Of a stretch of 64,000 nt of DNA, positions 9,995 through 19,794 are shown one piece after another. The notes beneath the pieces are model-generated. The model saw only the letters and a list, made by a program, of their open reading frames with translations. It was not told the origin of the DNA and ran no database searches. This DNA is from Dendrobium chrysotoxum. Its lineage: Eukaryota > Streptophyta > Magnoliopsida > Asparagales > Orchidaceae. Both the position numbers and the translations under genes were made by a program. The stretch covers positions 69,481,021 to 69,545,020 of the forward strand of contig CM034300.1 in assembly GCA_019925795.1 (NCBI GenBank), written 5' to 3'. The number at the start of each line of letters is the position of its first letter. Position 1 is the first letter of the stretch.

Positions 9995-12900
9995 CAGCGG
10001 TTCAGGGAGGACGCTTTTCCCCACTGACATACAGTGGTGATGAGGAGGACGTTGCTCGCATTGCGGCGGCCCCTCCTGTCGCTACTACTTTACCACGCGC
10101 TAGGGTCCCCAGGGATGATGCTGCTCGAACCCTCTCTCAGAGGATTCGGAGTATTATCCGCTTAGCGCGGGGTCGAGGCCCTGTCAGTCGAGAGAGGTTA
10201 CTCCACCAGATTTCTCAGGCGTCCGTTCAGTTGCAGAGACAGACTGCTAGACAGAGGTACAGGTGGCAGAGAGGACAGCCACCCAGGCAGCCTGTTAGTT
10301 CAGTTCCGTTGGAGAGACCACAGACAGTTACTCCGGTTGTTGGACGACGCCCACGTCGTCATGGGCAGAGGCAGCAGTTGGAGCCTCCCAGACCCCAGCT
10401 CCCTTCAGTTGTAGTAGCCCCGCAGCAGTCAGTTGCCCCTACTGGGTCCCGTCGCAGCAGATGGGTGTGGAGACGACGACAGGCAGAGTCCCCTGTCGAT
10501 GCAGTACAGCCAGTTCAGGCAGTTGAGCAGTTAGAGGCAGTTGTTCCTTCCGGATCAGAGGCAGTTCCGATGGTCTGTGATGCAGCAACGGACGATGATG
10601 TTGCAGTTTCTCCTAGTGGTTCACCGGTTCGGGCAGAGCCAGCCCTTAGCCCTTACGAGACTTCTTCCCCTTTGAGTCCGTATGCAGAGGACTTCCATCA
10701 GACCCTCTACGAGGATGAGGCACTTGAGGATGACTTACTCGAGGAGGAGTCAGATGGAGACGTACCGGTACACAGAGTGTGTGTGGTTACTAGACGTGGC
10801 CACTCAGACGAGCAGATAGAGGCAGATGATGATGATGAGCAGGGAGAAGCTGAGGTAGGAGGATCTCCCCGGTCAGTTGAGACAGATGCCACAGTACTAC
10901 AGTTACAGACTCAGATGGCAGAGATGGCCAGGGCCATGGCAGCGATGACAGCTCAGTTGACAGCTTTGGGGGCGATGCCCCAGATGACGGGCGTAGGCAC
11001 TCCTGCTACGTCCAGGGACGAGCCAGCAGCACCACCTGTAGTAGCACCAGGTCCCGTGGGAGTAGACAGGGCCCAGAGAGCAGTTCCAGTGGCACCGACA
11101 GCAGTTGCTTTTACTACCCCAGTCCAGAGTCAGTCAGTTCAGTTGTCAGCCGGACAGATTCAGGATCTGATTGCCCAGAAGGTCGAACAGGCCATTTCCT
11201 CCAGGAAGTCTGGAGAGATAGTTAGCAGGGGGCGTCCTTACCCAGTAGAGTACGAGCACGAGCCCTACCCCCCTGGTTTTGTCCCTCCTAGGTTCAGAGT
11301 CTTTGATGGGTTTGGGAACCCGAGGCAGCACGTGGCCCAGTACCGAGCCATCTGTTGCAACATAGGAGGGAACGATGCACTGATGTTGAGACTCTTTGTC
11401 AGCAGTTTAGTTGGGGTGGCCTTTGCCTGGTACGCCGACCTCCCCAATGATTCAGTACGCACCTTTGCAGAGTTGGAGCAGTTGTTTGTTCAGAGGTTTG
11501 TCAGTGCAGAGCACCGAGTTACAGTTGGAGAGCTAGTTGTGACTAGACAGCGGCCCCGAGAGCCTCTCCCAGATTACATAGTCAGATGGAGGAACCTCAG
11601 CCTACAGTGTGAGCCCCAGTTACAGGAGCAGCATGCAGTAGAAATTTTATTGAAGAACATAGATGGTCCGATAGCACCTTATCTGAAGGGTTTCAGCATC
11701 AGAACCTTTCAGAAGTTGTTGACAAAGGTGATCAGTTTGCAGGACAGCATACCCGATGCAGTCCCTCCTAAGGTTGAGAGTCAACCTTCACGTAGACCTC
11801 AGCGGCAGGAGTCATCAGGAGCACCTCCACCTAGGAGAGGGGAGGTACACAGTACTTATGGGCCATCAGATAAGGGCAAGAAGCCCTCAGTCAGTTCAGC
11901 ACCACCTCAGCAGTCTCACACACCGGGCCAGTCAGCAGTGCAGTCTAGACCCTCCCGTAGGACCCCAGAGAGTCAGCAGTACCTACGGGAGAAGCTTAGT
12001 AAGGAATATCCCTTTAAAAGGGAAAGTGTTATGAAGATCTTCAAGTTCCTTACTAAGAGAAACATCTTAACATTCCCGAACAACAATAGAGTGGAAGAGG
12101 AGGGGCAGACAGAACACCCACTCTATTGTCCATTTCACAGACATATCGGGCATGTCATAGAAGACTGCTATGTGTTCAAAGACAGAGTTGAGAAGCTCAT
12201 GGCTAGTGGGCAGATCCACCTACAGGACAGCGACTTGGTTCAGCCCAAGGGCAAGACACCTCAGACAGTTCAGATGATCTCGGGCTCCAGTAGTTGTAGT
12301 GACAGCCAGAGTGGCAGACAGAGCAGTCGTAGCAGATCACCCAGAGGTTCTGAGGGGGAGTGGCAGTTAGCACTCTCTCGGAAGACGAGGCAGATGATCC
12401 GGCAGACAGTTCAGAGTTCAGAGGCAGTTGAGAGGAGGCCTACCCAGGCCAAATCGACAGTTGCCAGCCCAGTTTCTTCGCCAGCACCTTTTTCTTCTCC
12501 TGTTGTAGTGCCTACTGAGCACATTTCTTTTCCTGTTTTATGTAATAAAAAGATGTATGAAAAGGAAAAGTTTGTTGTAACTTCTGAGGGGAAGACGGGA
12601 CGCCTTCCAGCACTTACGCTGAAGGATTTCGTTCTCCCTTCAACTGATGATGAAATAATAGAAGAAGGTGATTCTGGCTACTTCTGGTGTTCTGCTCCTA
12701 CTTTTATTTCTTCTAGCACTCGCTCTTTCAATATTTTACATGTTTCTTATGATGGTTCTGTATGTGATGAAGAGTCTCAGTGTGATGAGGAACCAGTCTT
12801 TATGATTCCGGAGGGTGGTTGTTACATGGATTCAGAAGATGAATCCGAGAACCCACTCCAGTCACTTTCCTTGGAGCCAACACATGCCATCACCGTTGAA

Positions 12901-13992
12901 CCAAGTGAATCTCCTGTCAAAGATGACTCGATACAGGAAGTTCACTTGCGTTCAGGGAAAGTTCTTCCACCTAGGATGGCTAAGAATACAAAAGAAAAAG
13001 ATAAGAATATTGTTACCCAACAGGACGATCCTATCCCTTCCTCCCAAGAGCAGTCTAAGGAGAAAGGGAAGGGCCCTCAGCTGGAGGTCGATTACAATGT
13101 GTTGGCTCATTTAAGGAAAATTCCTGCCCTTCTCAGTGTCTATGACGCTTTGATGATGTCTTCTGACTTGAGAGAGACCCTGGTAAAAGCACTACTCGAA
13201 CCAGAGTCCTATCAAGCCTTCTTTGCTTCCGAATCTGTTGGAGATGCATGCCTTTTGAGAGAGATGCCATGCATTACCTTTTCAGATCGTGATCTACTCT
13301 TGGGTACCTCTGATCACAATCGTCCTTTGTACGTCACCGCTGAAGTCAATGGTTATGAGTTGAACAGGGTCCTCATTGACCAAGGAGCTTCAGTAAACAT
13401 TCTGAGTTATGAAACTTTGAAGAGCCTCTCCCTGGGTCATTTGAAGTTAACCTCCGATAAGATTATGTTGAAAGGCTTCAATGACCAAGGACAGCGTGCC
13501 CTAGGGTCTATCACCCTACCCCTGAAGTTTGGAAATTTCCTTACTGAGGCGAAGTTTCATGTGATCGAGGCAGATACTTCATACAGGGCTCTCTTAGGAA
13601 GGCCCTGGATTCATGAGTATGGAATGGTGCCCTCTACCCTGCACCAATGTATGAAGTATATGAGGAATGAAGTCGAGTACTCCATTCCCGGGGATACCCA
13701 ACCCTTTTCCGTGCATGAGGTCTCTATTTACGATGATGCTGAGCATTACATACCTCGTAAGAAGAGTAAACCTCCTTCTGCCCAGTCACCGGTGACACCT
13801 GCCAGTACTGTACAGGGTCCTGTACAGCTACCTGTGCAAGGTCCGTCACAGGTTAGTATTGAGGCAGATACCTCCACTGCAGATCCTGTTAGATCTCCTT
13901 TCCAATTTGCAGTTGGGCACGATGTTCCCCCTAGTAGAGGTAGGGGAGAGCGAGGTAGAGGTAGAGGTAGAGGATCGACTCGCCCGCCGTGA
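9847..13992 (+). CDS. gag-pro: Gag-protease polyprotein
   Basis: The open frame extends upstream to 9571. The first in-frame ATG is at 9877; residues here are counted from 9847. Residues 1-470 are a low-complexity P/Q/R/V-rich region with an acidic block near 290-345. About 475-625 is the retrotransposon gag (capsid) domain, containing the FAWYADLP and LFVQRFV region. A zinc knuckle of C-x2-H-x4-H-x4-C type lies at 761-774 (C761, H764, H769, C774), a form common in plant gypsy elements. The aspartic protease carries a DQGAS active-site variant at D1178 in place of DTG/DSG, and the GRPWI flap-side motif follows near 1250. The C-terminus is glycine/arginine-rich (RGRGRGRG) and stops at TGA 13990-13992, in the same frame as pol. 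Capsid and processing enzyme of the 28-kb element. Confidence 0.9.
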   Translation: MAASEADRQRMADSLAHQEPVQRRVVPRQRAPRPVAVSPTPDVTVAPEIAAVQGGRFSPLTYSGDEEDVARIAAAPPVATTLPRARVPRDDAARTLSQRIRSIIRLARGRGPVSRERLLHQISQASVQLQRQTARQRYRWQRGQPPRQPVSSVPLERPQTVTPVVGRRPRRHGQRQQLEPPRPQLPSVVVAPQQSVAPTGSRRSRWVWRRRQAESPVDAVQPVQAVEQLEAVVPSGSEAVPMVCDAATDDDVAVSPSGSPVRAEPALSPYETSSPLSPYAEDFHQTLYEDEALEDDLLEEESDGDVPVHRVCVVTRRGHSDEQIEADDDDEQGEAEVGGSPRSVETDATVLQLQTQMAEMARAMAAMTAQLTALGAMPQMTGVGTPATSRDEPAAPPVVAPGPVGVDRAQRAVPVAPTAVAFTTPVQSQSVQLSAGQIQDLIAQKVEQAISSRKSGEIVSRGRPYPVEYEHEPYPPGFVPPRFRVFDGFGNPRQHVAQYRAICCNIGGNDALMLRLFVSSLVGVAFAWYADLPNDSVRTFAELEQLFVQRFVSAEHRVTVGELVVTRQRPREPLPDYIVRWRNLSLQCEPQLQEQHAVEILLKNIDGPIAPYLKGFSIRTFQKLLTKVISLQDSIPDAVPPKVESQPSRRPQRQESSGAPPPRRGEVHSTYGPSDKGKKPSVSSAPPQQSHTPGQSAVQSRPSRRTPESQQYLREKLSKEYPFKRESVMKIFKFLTKRNILTFPNNNRVEEEGQTEHPLYCPFHRHIGHVIEDCYVFKDRVEKLMASGQIHLQDSDLVQPKGKTPQTVQMISGSSSCSDSQSGRQSSRSRSPRGSEGEWQLALSRKTRQMIRQTVQSSEAVERRPTQAKSTVASPVSSPAPFSSPVVVPTEHISFPVLCNKKMYEKEKFVVTSEGKTGRLPALTLKDFVLPSTDDEIIEEGDSGYFWCSAPTFISSSTRSFNILHVSYDGSVCDEESQCDEEPVFMIPEGGCYMDSEDESENPLQSLSLEPTHAITVEPSESPVKDDSIQEVHLRSGKVLPPRMAKNTKEKDKNIVTQQDDPIPSSQEQSKEKGKGPQLEVDYNVLAHLRKIPALLSVYDALMMSSDLRETLVKALLEPESYQAFFASESVGDACLLREMPCITFSDRDLLLGTSDHNRPLYVTAEVNGYELNRVLIDQGASVNILSYETLKSLSLGHLKLTSDKIMLKGFNDQGQRALGSITLPLKFGNFLTEAKFHVIEADTSYRALLGRPWIHEYGMVPSTLHQCMKYMRNEVEYSIPGDTQPFSVHEVSIYDDAEHYIPRKKSKPPSAQSPVTPASTVQGPVQLPVQGPSQVSIEADTSTADPVRSPFQFAVGHDVPPSRGRGERGRGRGRGSTRPP

Positions 13993-14110
13993 AACTACGA
14001 TACTCAAATCCCTCCTCCCTCATATCTTTATGCTTCTCCTTTGACTGTCGAGTCCGACTCCTCTGACGATGAGATGATCACTACCCCTCATCGCTCAGCT
14101 CCCTCACCAG
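13940..14110 (+). other. candidate intron removing the gag-pro/pol TGA
   Basis: Four AG|GTAG donor candidates lie at 13940, 13955, 13961 and 13967, all in the same phase. Acceptors ending AG at 14098 and 14110, each behind a pyrimidine-rich stretch, restore the reading frame; the AG at 14153 does not. Splicing between protease and RT is a known Ogre property. Stop-codon readthrough is the alternative, because the frame stays open straight after the TGA. Confidence 0.4.
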
Positions 14111-17100
14111 CCCCGGACTTCACTGATTATAGTTCACTACCTGCCTTTTGTAGGTACCTGATACCCGAGGGTGGTTTAGTTATTGACAGTGGTTCAGACG
14201 AGGAAGTAGACCCCCGACGTCAGACCACTAGTCAACAGTCCCTTTCCCGTCAGATACGTGGAATAAGAGTTGAGGAGTCTCACCAAAGATCTTTGGTTAC
14301 CCCCTCCACTAGTGATGGTGGTGCACTACAAGTTAGAGGTCGCCCTCCGCCTCCTCTGTACGAAACCTTTGTGCCACCACGAGCTAGTGAGTGTGCCTCG
14401 TTATCCCATAGTGTAGGTGCCCCACTGGGTCCTGGGAGTCAGGGTTCAGCGGAGACCGCTATGGATAACAGGGTCACAACTGCCCCTCGTTATTTTTCCC
14501 CTTTCGTGGAAGACTGTGTAGAGCGGGGTGCAGTCATCTCGACTTGGTCAGATGAACAAGCTCTACGACAGGCTCGTGTTTGGCGGACTGATATGCCTCA
14601 AACTAAGCAAGGTTTAGGTTATGTCGAGCAGAGCTCACCTAACCATGCTAACATCCGAACGGTTTCCCACTCGTACCCGATTGTTTCTCTTACCGATAAA
14701 GAAGACCCGGGTGATGATGAGGATAGAGTACTCGATGCTCCTCAAGAGTTTGAAGATGGCATCACTTCTGCCATGGACGAATTGTGTGAGGTAAACTTAG
14801 GCACTGAATCAGATCCTAGACCTATTTTTCATAGTGTCTTGTTATCTGACTCAGAGGCTCAAGAATACATCGAGCTACTCTCAGAGTTTAAAGATTGCTT
14901 TGCCTGGAACTACACCGAGATGCCTGGTCTAAATCCAGATGTAGCAGTCCATAAACTAGCCATTAAGTCTGATGCAGTCCCTGTTAAACAAGCACCTCGC
15001 AGGATGAGGTTAGAAATAGAACAACAGGTGATCGCTGAGACTAAGAAGCTTATAGAGGCCGATTTCATTCGTGAAGAGAAGTACCCTACTTGGCTTGCCA
15101 ACGTTGTTCCAGTCCGGAAAAAGAACGGGCAGATTCGTGTCTGTATCGACTTTCGTGATTTAAACAAGGCATGTCCTAAGGATGATTTTCCTCTTCCTAT
15201 CCCCGAGCTTATGGTGGATATAGCGTCGTCCCATAGCATTTTCTCCTTCATGGATGGTTCATCTGGTTACAATCAGATAAAGATGGACCCCGAAGAGGAA
15301 AAGTTTACTGCGTTTCGCACACCTATAGGTGTGTTCTGCTACAAGGTGATGCCCTTTGGTCTCAAGAATGCCGGGGCCACTTATCAACGTGCTATGACTG
15401 CTATCTTCGATGAGATGATACACGAGCAAGTTGAATGCTATGTGGATGATCTGGTAGTCAAAAGCAAGATCCGTGGAGATCACCTTCGAGATCTACGAAT
15501 CGTTTTTGAACGCCTACGCAAATATGATTTGAAAATGAACCCTCTAAAATGCGCATTTGGAGTTAGTGCAGGAAAGTTCCTGGGGTTTATAGTTCGCTAC
15601 CGTGGCATTGAGATTGATCCTTCCATGATCAAAGCCATAGTAGATCTAAAACCCCCTAAAAGCCTTACCCAGCTAAGGTCTTTTCAAGGAAAGCTAGCCT
15701 TCCTGCGGAGATTTATCTCCAATTTGTCTGGTAGATGTCACCCCTTTGCTGCCCTGGCAAAGAAAGACGCCCGCTTTCACTGGGATGAGCGTTGTCAGGA
15801 GGCCTTTGAGAGTATAAAGCGCTACCTGATAAACCCCCCTGTTTTAGCTGCACCCATCCCAGGGAGGCCGTTGATTCTCTACACTACGGCCCTGGATGAG
15901 TCCTTGGGTGCATTATTGGCTCAAGAGAATGAGGAAGGCAAGGAGAATGCCTTGTACTACCTCAGTAGACGGTTGATACCCGCAGAGCTGAAGTACCCCG
16001 CGATGGAAAAGCAGTGTTTAGCTTTGATCTTCGCGGTACAGAAGCTTAGGCATTATATGCTTTCACACAAGGTCAACCTAATCTCTCGAGTCAACCCCTT
16101 GCAGTATCTGATGACCCGTCCGACCCTCTCAGGTCGTCTGGCACGATGGTCTATGATCCTACTGCAGTTTGACATCACTTTCGTCCCGCAGCGGGCCGTC
16201 AAAGGACAGGCTCTAGCTGATTTTCTTGCTGCTCACCCGATCCCTGCAGACTCCCCACTCAATGATGAGCTGCCTGACGAGCTAATCATGAGTGCGGAGG
16301 AGAAGGAGTCCCCTACTTGGGAGTTTTACTTCGACGGTGCGTCATCCGTTAGAGCCTTGAGCCCGAACGAAACTCCTATAGTTAGGGTAGGTCTGGGCCT
16401 CATTTTCGTATCCCCTGAAGGTCACACTCTGAGATATTCCTACAGTCTTTCAGAACCTCGTACTAATAATGAAGCTGAGTACGAAGCTCTGATTTTAGGA
16501 CTAGAGTTGGCCATTCAGATGAATGTCATGCGGGTGAAAATCTTTGGAGACTCACAACTGATCATAAATCAAGTAGCGGGAGTCTACAAAGTGCTTAAAC
16601 CTGAGCTCTTGCCTTATCACAGCAAGGCAATGGAGCTCTTGTGTGTGATTCCTGAAGTGACCTTAGCTAAAATCCCTAGATCTGCCAATGGCAAGGCAGA
16701 TGCATTAGCTAAGTTAGCAAAAGAACTGGCTGACCCAACTGGCAACCCACTGTCTATCGTTGTCCAGTGCCGTCAAGCCCTGTGCCCCGCAGACCTGTCT
16801 TCTCCCGATCAGACCCTCACAGTGTTCTCAGTTGAGGAAGAATCAGACTGGAGAATACCCTTTATAGAGTATTTGAAGCATGGCAGGCTTCCAGATGATA
16901 GATCTCTTGCTGCCCAGATCAGAAAGAGAGCCCTATCATTCACTTATGTGAACGACACCTTATATCGACGCTCTTTCGACCAAATGTGGTTGCGTTGCCT
17001 TAACAACGAGGAGGCTCGCAAGGTCATGGGCGAGATACATGAAGGTCTTTGCGGTGCCCATCAGTCCGGACCAAAAATGAAAGGCAGAATTAAACGCCTC

Positions 17101-18099
17101 GGTTACTATTGGCCGACTATGATCCGTGATTGTATGGAGCACGCTAGAAAGTGCCACCAGTGCCAAATTCATGGCACGGTGATTCACCAACCCCCTAATC
17201 CGCTGCACCCTACTGTATCATCTTGGCCATTCGAGGGCTGGGGCACGGATGTAGTGGGTCCTATTGACCCTCCTTCCTCTAAGGGCCATAGATTCATTTT
17301 AGCTGCCACTGATTACTTCTCTAAGTGGGCAGAAGCTGTACCACTTAAGGAAGTCAAATCAGAAGATGTGATGCGTTTCTTTCGTGATCATGTCGTCTAT
17401 CGTTTTGGTGTCCCGCGCCGTATCATCTCAGATAACGGCCCGTCATTTAGAAGCACCAAAATTGCCAGATTTGCCCGCCGTCATAACATCAATTGGCGAT
17501 ACTCTTCAATTTACTATCCCAGGGCCAATGGCTTGGCGGAAGCATTCAATAAAACTCTCGTGCAATTAATAAGAAAAATCCTGGTTGCAAACAAACGAGA
17601 GTGGCACGATAGACTTCCTGAAGCACTATGGGCCTATAGGACTACATACCGTACTCCTACTCAGTCTACCCCATATGCTTTGGCTTTCGGGGTCGAGGCC
17701 GTCCTCCCACTTGAGGTCGAGCTCCCCTCGCTACGTGTGGCAGTCAGCCACAATCTTTCCCACGAAGATAACGCCCGATTACGGACGGAAGAGCTTGATG
17801 GTTTAGAAGAGCTTCGCCTACAAGCTTATCAGAACCTCAAACTATACCAGGCACGTATGGCTCGATCACATGATCGCCTTGTTCGACCCCGTGCTTTCCG
17901 GGTTGGCGAGTTGGTCCTTGTTTTACGTAGACCTATCATTTCGCGTCGTCGCCGAAGTGGTAAGTTCGAGCCTGTCTGGGAAGGCCCCTTTGCTGTGGAG
18001 CAAGTCTACGAAGGTGGTGCCTACCTACTCGTTGATGCCAATGGTGTTCACCCTATGCCTGTCATCAACGGGCAGTACTTAAAAAAGTACTATGCCTGA
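14041..18099 (+). CDS. pol: Pol: RT - RNase H - second RNase H - integrase
   Basis: 1,352 codons counted from a TTG at 14041; the first ATG is at 14074 and the frame is open from just after the gag-pro TGA. The reverse transcriptase has D370 in IDFRDLN and the catalytic YVDD at 467-470. The first RNase H region (about 620-745) reads NLISRVNPL where active enzymes carry a T-D-H/Q motif, so it looks catalytically dead, as in Ogre. A second, archaeal-like RNase H has D765 (FDGA), E811/E813 (NNEAEYEAL), D837 (GDSQL) and D887 (GKADALA), all residues present. Integrase: zinc site H1000, H1007, C1038, C1041; catalytic D1070, D1131 and E1167 with 35 residues between the last two; C-terminal GPF module. 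It copies and inserts the element. Confidence 0.94.
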   Translation: MTVESDSSDDEMITTPHRSAPSPAPDFTDYSSLPAFCRYLIPEGGLVIDSGSDEEVDPRRQTTSQQSLSRQIRGIRVEESHQRSLVTPSTSDGGALQVRGRPPPPLYETFVPPRASECASLSHSVGAPLGPGSQGSAETAMDNRVTTAPRYFSPFVEDCVERGAVISTWSDEQALRQARVWRTDMPQTKQGLGYVEQSSPNHANIRTVSHSYPIVSLTDKEDPGDDEDRVLDAPQEFEDGITSAMDELCEVNLGTESDPRPIFHSVLLSDSEAQEYIELLSEFKDCFAWNYTEMPGLNPDVAVHKLAIKSDAVPVKQAPRRMRLEIEQQVIAETKKLIEADFIREEKYPTWLANVVPVRKKNGQIRVCIDFRDLNKACPKDDFPLPIPELMVDIASSHSIFSFMDGSSGYNQIKMDPEEEKFTAFRTPIGVFCYKVMPFGLKNAGATYQRAMTAIFDEMIHEQVECYVDDLVVKSKIRGDHLRDLRIVFERLRKYDLKMNPLKCAFGVSAGKFLGFIVRYRGIEIDPSMIKAIVDLKPPKSLTQLRSFQGKLAFLRRFISNLSGRCHPFAALAKKDARFHWDERCQEAFESIKRYLINPPVLAAPIPGRPLILYTTALDESLGALLAQENEEGKENALYYLSRRLIPAELKYPAMEKQCLALIFAVQKLRHYMLSHKVNLISRVNPLQYLMTRPTLSGRLARWSMILLQFDITFVPQRAVKGQALADFLAAHPIPADSPLNDELPDELIMSAEEKESPTWEFYFDGASSVRALSPNETPIVRVGLGLIFVSPEGHTLRYSYSLSEPRTNNEAEYEALILGLELAIQMNVMRVKIFGDSQLIINQVAGVYKVLKPELLPYHSKAMELLCVIPEVTLAKIPRSANGKADALAKLAKELADPTGNPLSIVVQCRQALCPADLSSPDQTLTVFSVEEESDWRIPFIEYLKHGRLPDDRSLAAQIRKRALSFTYVNDTLYRRSFDQMWLRCLNNEEARKVMGEIHEGLCGAHQSGPKMKGRIKRLGYYWPTMIRDCMEHARKCHQCQIHGTVIHQPPNPLHPTVSSWPFEGWGTDVVGPIDPPSSKGHRFILAATDYFSKWAEAVPLKEVKSEDVMRFFRDHVVYRFGVPRRIISDNGPSFRSTKIARFARRHNINWRYSSIYYPRANGLAEAFNKTLVQLIRKILVANKREWHDRLPEALWAYRTTYRTPTQSTPYALAFGVEAVLPLEVELPSLRVAVSHNLSHEDNARLRTEELDGLEELRLQAYQNLKLYQARMARSHDRLVRPRAFRVGELVLVLRRPIISRRRRSGKFEPVWEGPFAVEQVYEGGAYLLVDANGVHPMPVINGQYLKKYYA

Positions 18100-18110
18100 G
18101 TTCGCTCTTC

Positions 18111-18123
18111 GAGAGGGAGGGGG
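18111..18123 (+). other. polypurine-tract-like run after pol
   Basis: GAGAGGGAGGGGG starts 11 nt beyond the pol stop. It is the strongest purine tract in the 3' half, but the 3' LTR is 4.9 kb further on, where only a weak tgggggt (23020-23026) is seen. It could be an ancestral or internal tract; function is not established. Confidence 0.35.
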
Positions 18124-18950
18124 TCTCCTTACCGCCTGCAAATACTCCCCTGTATATGTACCCCCTTTGGAGGGGCTTCTTCACTTTTCGACAGTCTGTG
18201 TGGCCACGACGATTTGTCCTCTACCACACGATGTTTGTTGCGAGAAGTATGAGGTTATCCTTAGGGGTGATGAGGTGAGATGATATGATTCGTACACTAA
18301 CATAAACTCTAGACTCTATCATCTCCCTTGTCTGGACTTGACAAGGCCAGATCTTGACCCATATCAGTCCAAATAACGATTCAAGTTCTATTTTCAATGG
18401 TGGGATCTTTAAATGTAATGTGTAAAATTTCTAAAAGAAAGACTAATCTGAGAAAACTCTGAGAGCTTGAAACACGAAGTAAGTTTTTGAGGAAATTTTT
18501 CCTTAGAAAGTATAGAATTTATTTTTCCTAATGAAAGATTTACCCCTGTCTTCTTTAGAAAATTAAGTAATTGGTGGTTGACTCCTCTAAAATGCTTGAA
18601 GGACGATTATTATGATTCAAAAAAATATATGCCTTCTCTCTCATCCCTTGCTTGGGATGATTTCCTATTTTGAACTAAAATCTATATCAAATTGAAATTA
18701 GATTTAGAGACATGTATTTTCCCAATCATCTTGCAGTTTTCTATCTCATAGGTGTCTTTCGCAGGCTGATGAATCTACCTCATAATTTTCTTATTCAAGT
18801 CGTTCACTCTTATCATAGGATTGGATTTGCTTTGTGGATTTTTCTTCCTTGCACAAGAGAGTGAGTTTTTCTTCTCTTATGTTTGGAGGATAATCTTACA
18901 ACTGAGAAAATTTTTTTTTAGGGATTTAGAAAGGGAGCCAGTTACAAAAT
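18124..18950 (+). other. 3' non-coding region, part 1: scattered hairpins
   Basis: No coding region. Perfect short hairpins occur at 18326-18346 (CCTTGTC/GACAAGG), 18641-18660 (TCATCCC/GGGATGA) and 18678-18705 (AAATCTA/TAGATTT). A 29-bp word, tggccacgacgatttgtcct and onward (18201-18230), recurs at 21376-21404. Confidence 0.55.
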
Positions 18951-19140
18951 GAAAGATACACAAAGTGTATCAAAAGTGAAAAGATGCGCAGTGCGCCAAA
19001 AATCAAAGATACACAAAGTGTATCAAAAGTGGAAAGTTGCGCAAAATGCGCCATAAAGTCAAGGATACACAAAGTGTATCAAGTAATTAAAAGGTGCGCA
19101 GTGCGCCAAATCAAGTTGAGGGGCTCAAAATGAGCCCAAA
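18951..19140 (+). repeat. alternating dual-hairpin tandem array
   Basis: GATACACAAAGTGTATC occurs at 18955-18971, 19008-19024 and 19064-19080. Between these, GCGCAGTGCGC (18986-18996, 19096-19106) and GCGCAAAATGCGC (19039-19051) alternate with it. A further hairpin, GGGCTCAAAATGAGCCC (19121-19137), ends the block. The period is 53-56 bp, so each unit carries one AT-type and one GC-type stem. Confidence 0.85.
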
Positions 19141-19790
19141 GTGGATAAGTAAATGGCTTCCCTTTCTTGTAAATCTCTAAGTCTCAGAAAATCCACACCC
19201 CTTGATATTCGTGACACTTGAGTTTAAAAATCATGATTTTGGATTCATCATCGTGCAAGGATGTTCTATTAGATATAAAAATATTCTCATGCAAGAAGAT
19301 TGAGAAGATTCAGTTTCTCTCTCTAATTTACACCCTTTTGAATTAGATATTTATTCATAATATGTAAGGGAGAAAGCCCAGCTTAGCTTGTAGGGAGCTT
19401 AAGCTGGGTTAGCAAAATTTAAATCCCTAACCTTCTCGGGTTTAGATGGAGTCAACCCATATTGCTGAACTTTCTGAACCTTCTCTAAGGTTCAAGATGA
19501 TTCAGAGGTTAATTTTTCATTTCTAAAAATAATCCTGTCACTCTCTGATGAAATTTTCACTCTTTAGGAAATGTTTGAATCAGACTTATCTCAGATTAAT
19601 TGGTAAGGGCTTAAACATCTCTTAGTGGTCCCACTATTGAGTTTGTTTAAATGCTTGCCATATTCTTTTAAAAATTCATGTACAAAAATATTTTGACCCC
19701 ACCATCTGATTATAGACCATTCTTAAGGACTGATAAAAGTCTCGCATTTATTGTACCTTCCTCTTCTGAGTTCTGGTAATTTGGGAGTTT
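19141..19790 (+). other. 3' non-coding region, part 2
   Basis: No coding region. Clear hairpins are at 19377-19408 (CCCAGCTTA/TAAGCTGGG with an inner AGCT pair) and 19475-19494 (TGAACCTT, loop CTCT, AAGGTTCA). The rest shows nothing recognisable. Confidence 0.5.
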
Positions 19791-19794
19791 CCCC

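Noticed and set aside
14140..14153. Acceptor ctgccttttgtag as the end of the gag-pro/pol intron
   Set aside because: It is the best-looking acceptor, but with any of the GTAG donors it shifts the reading frame.
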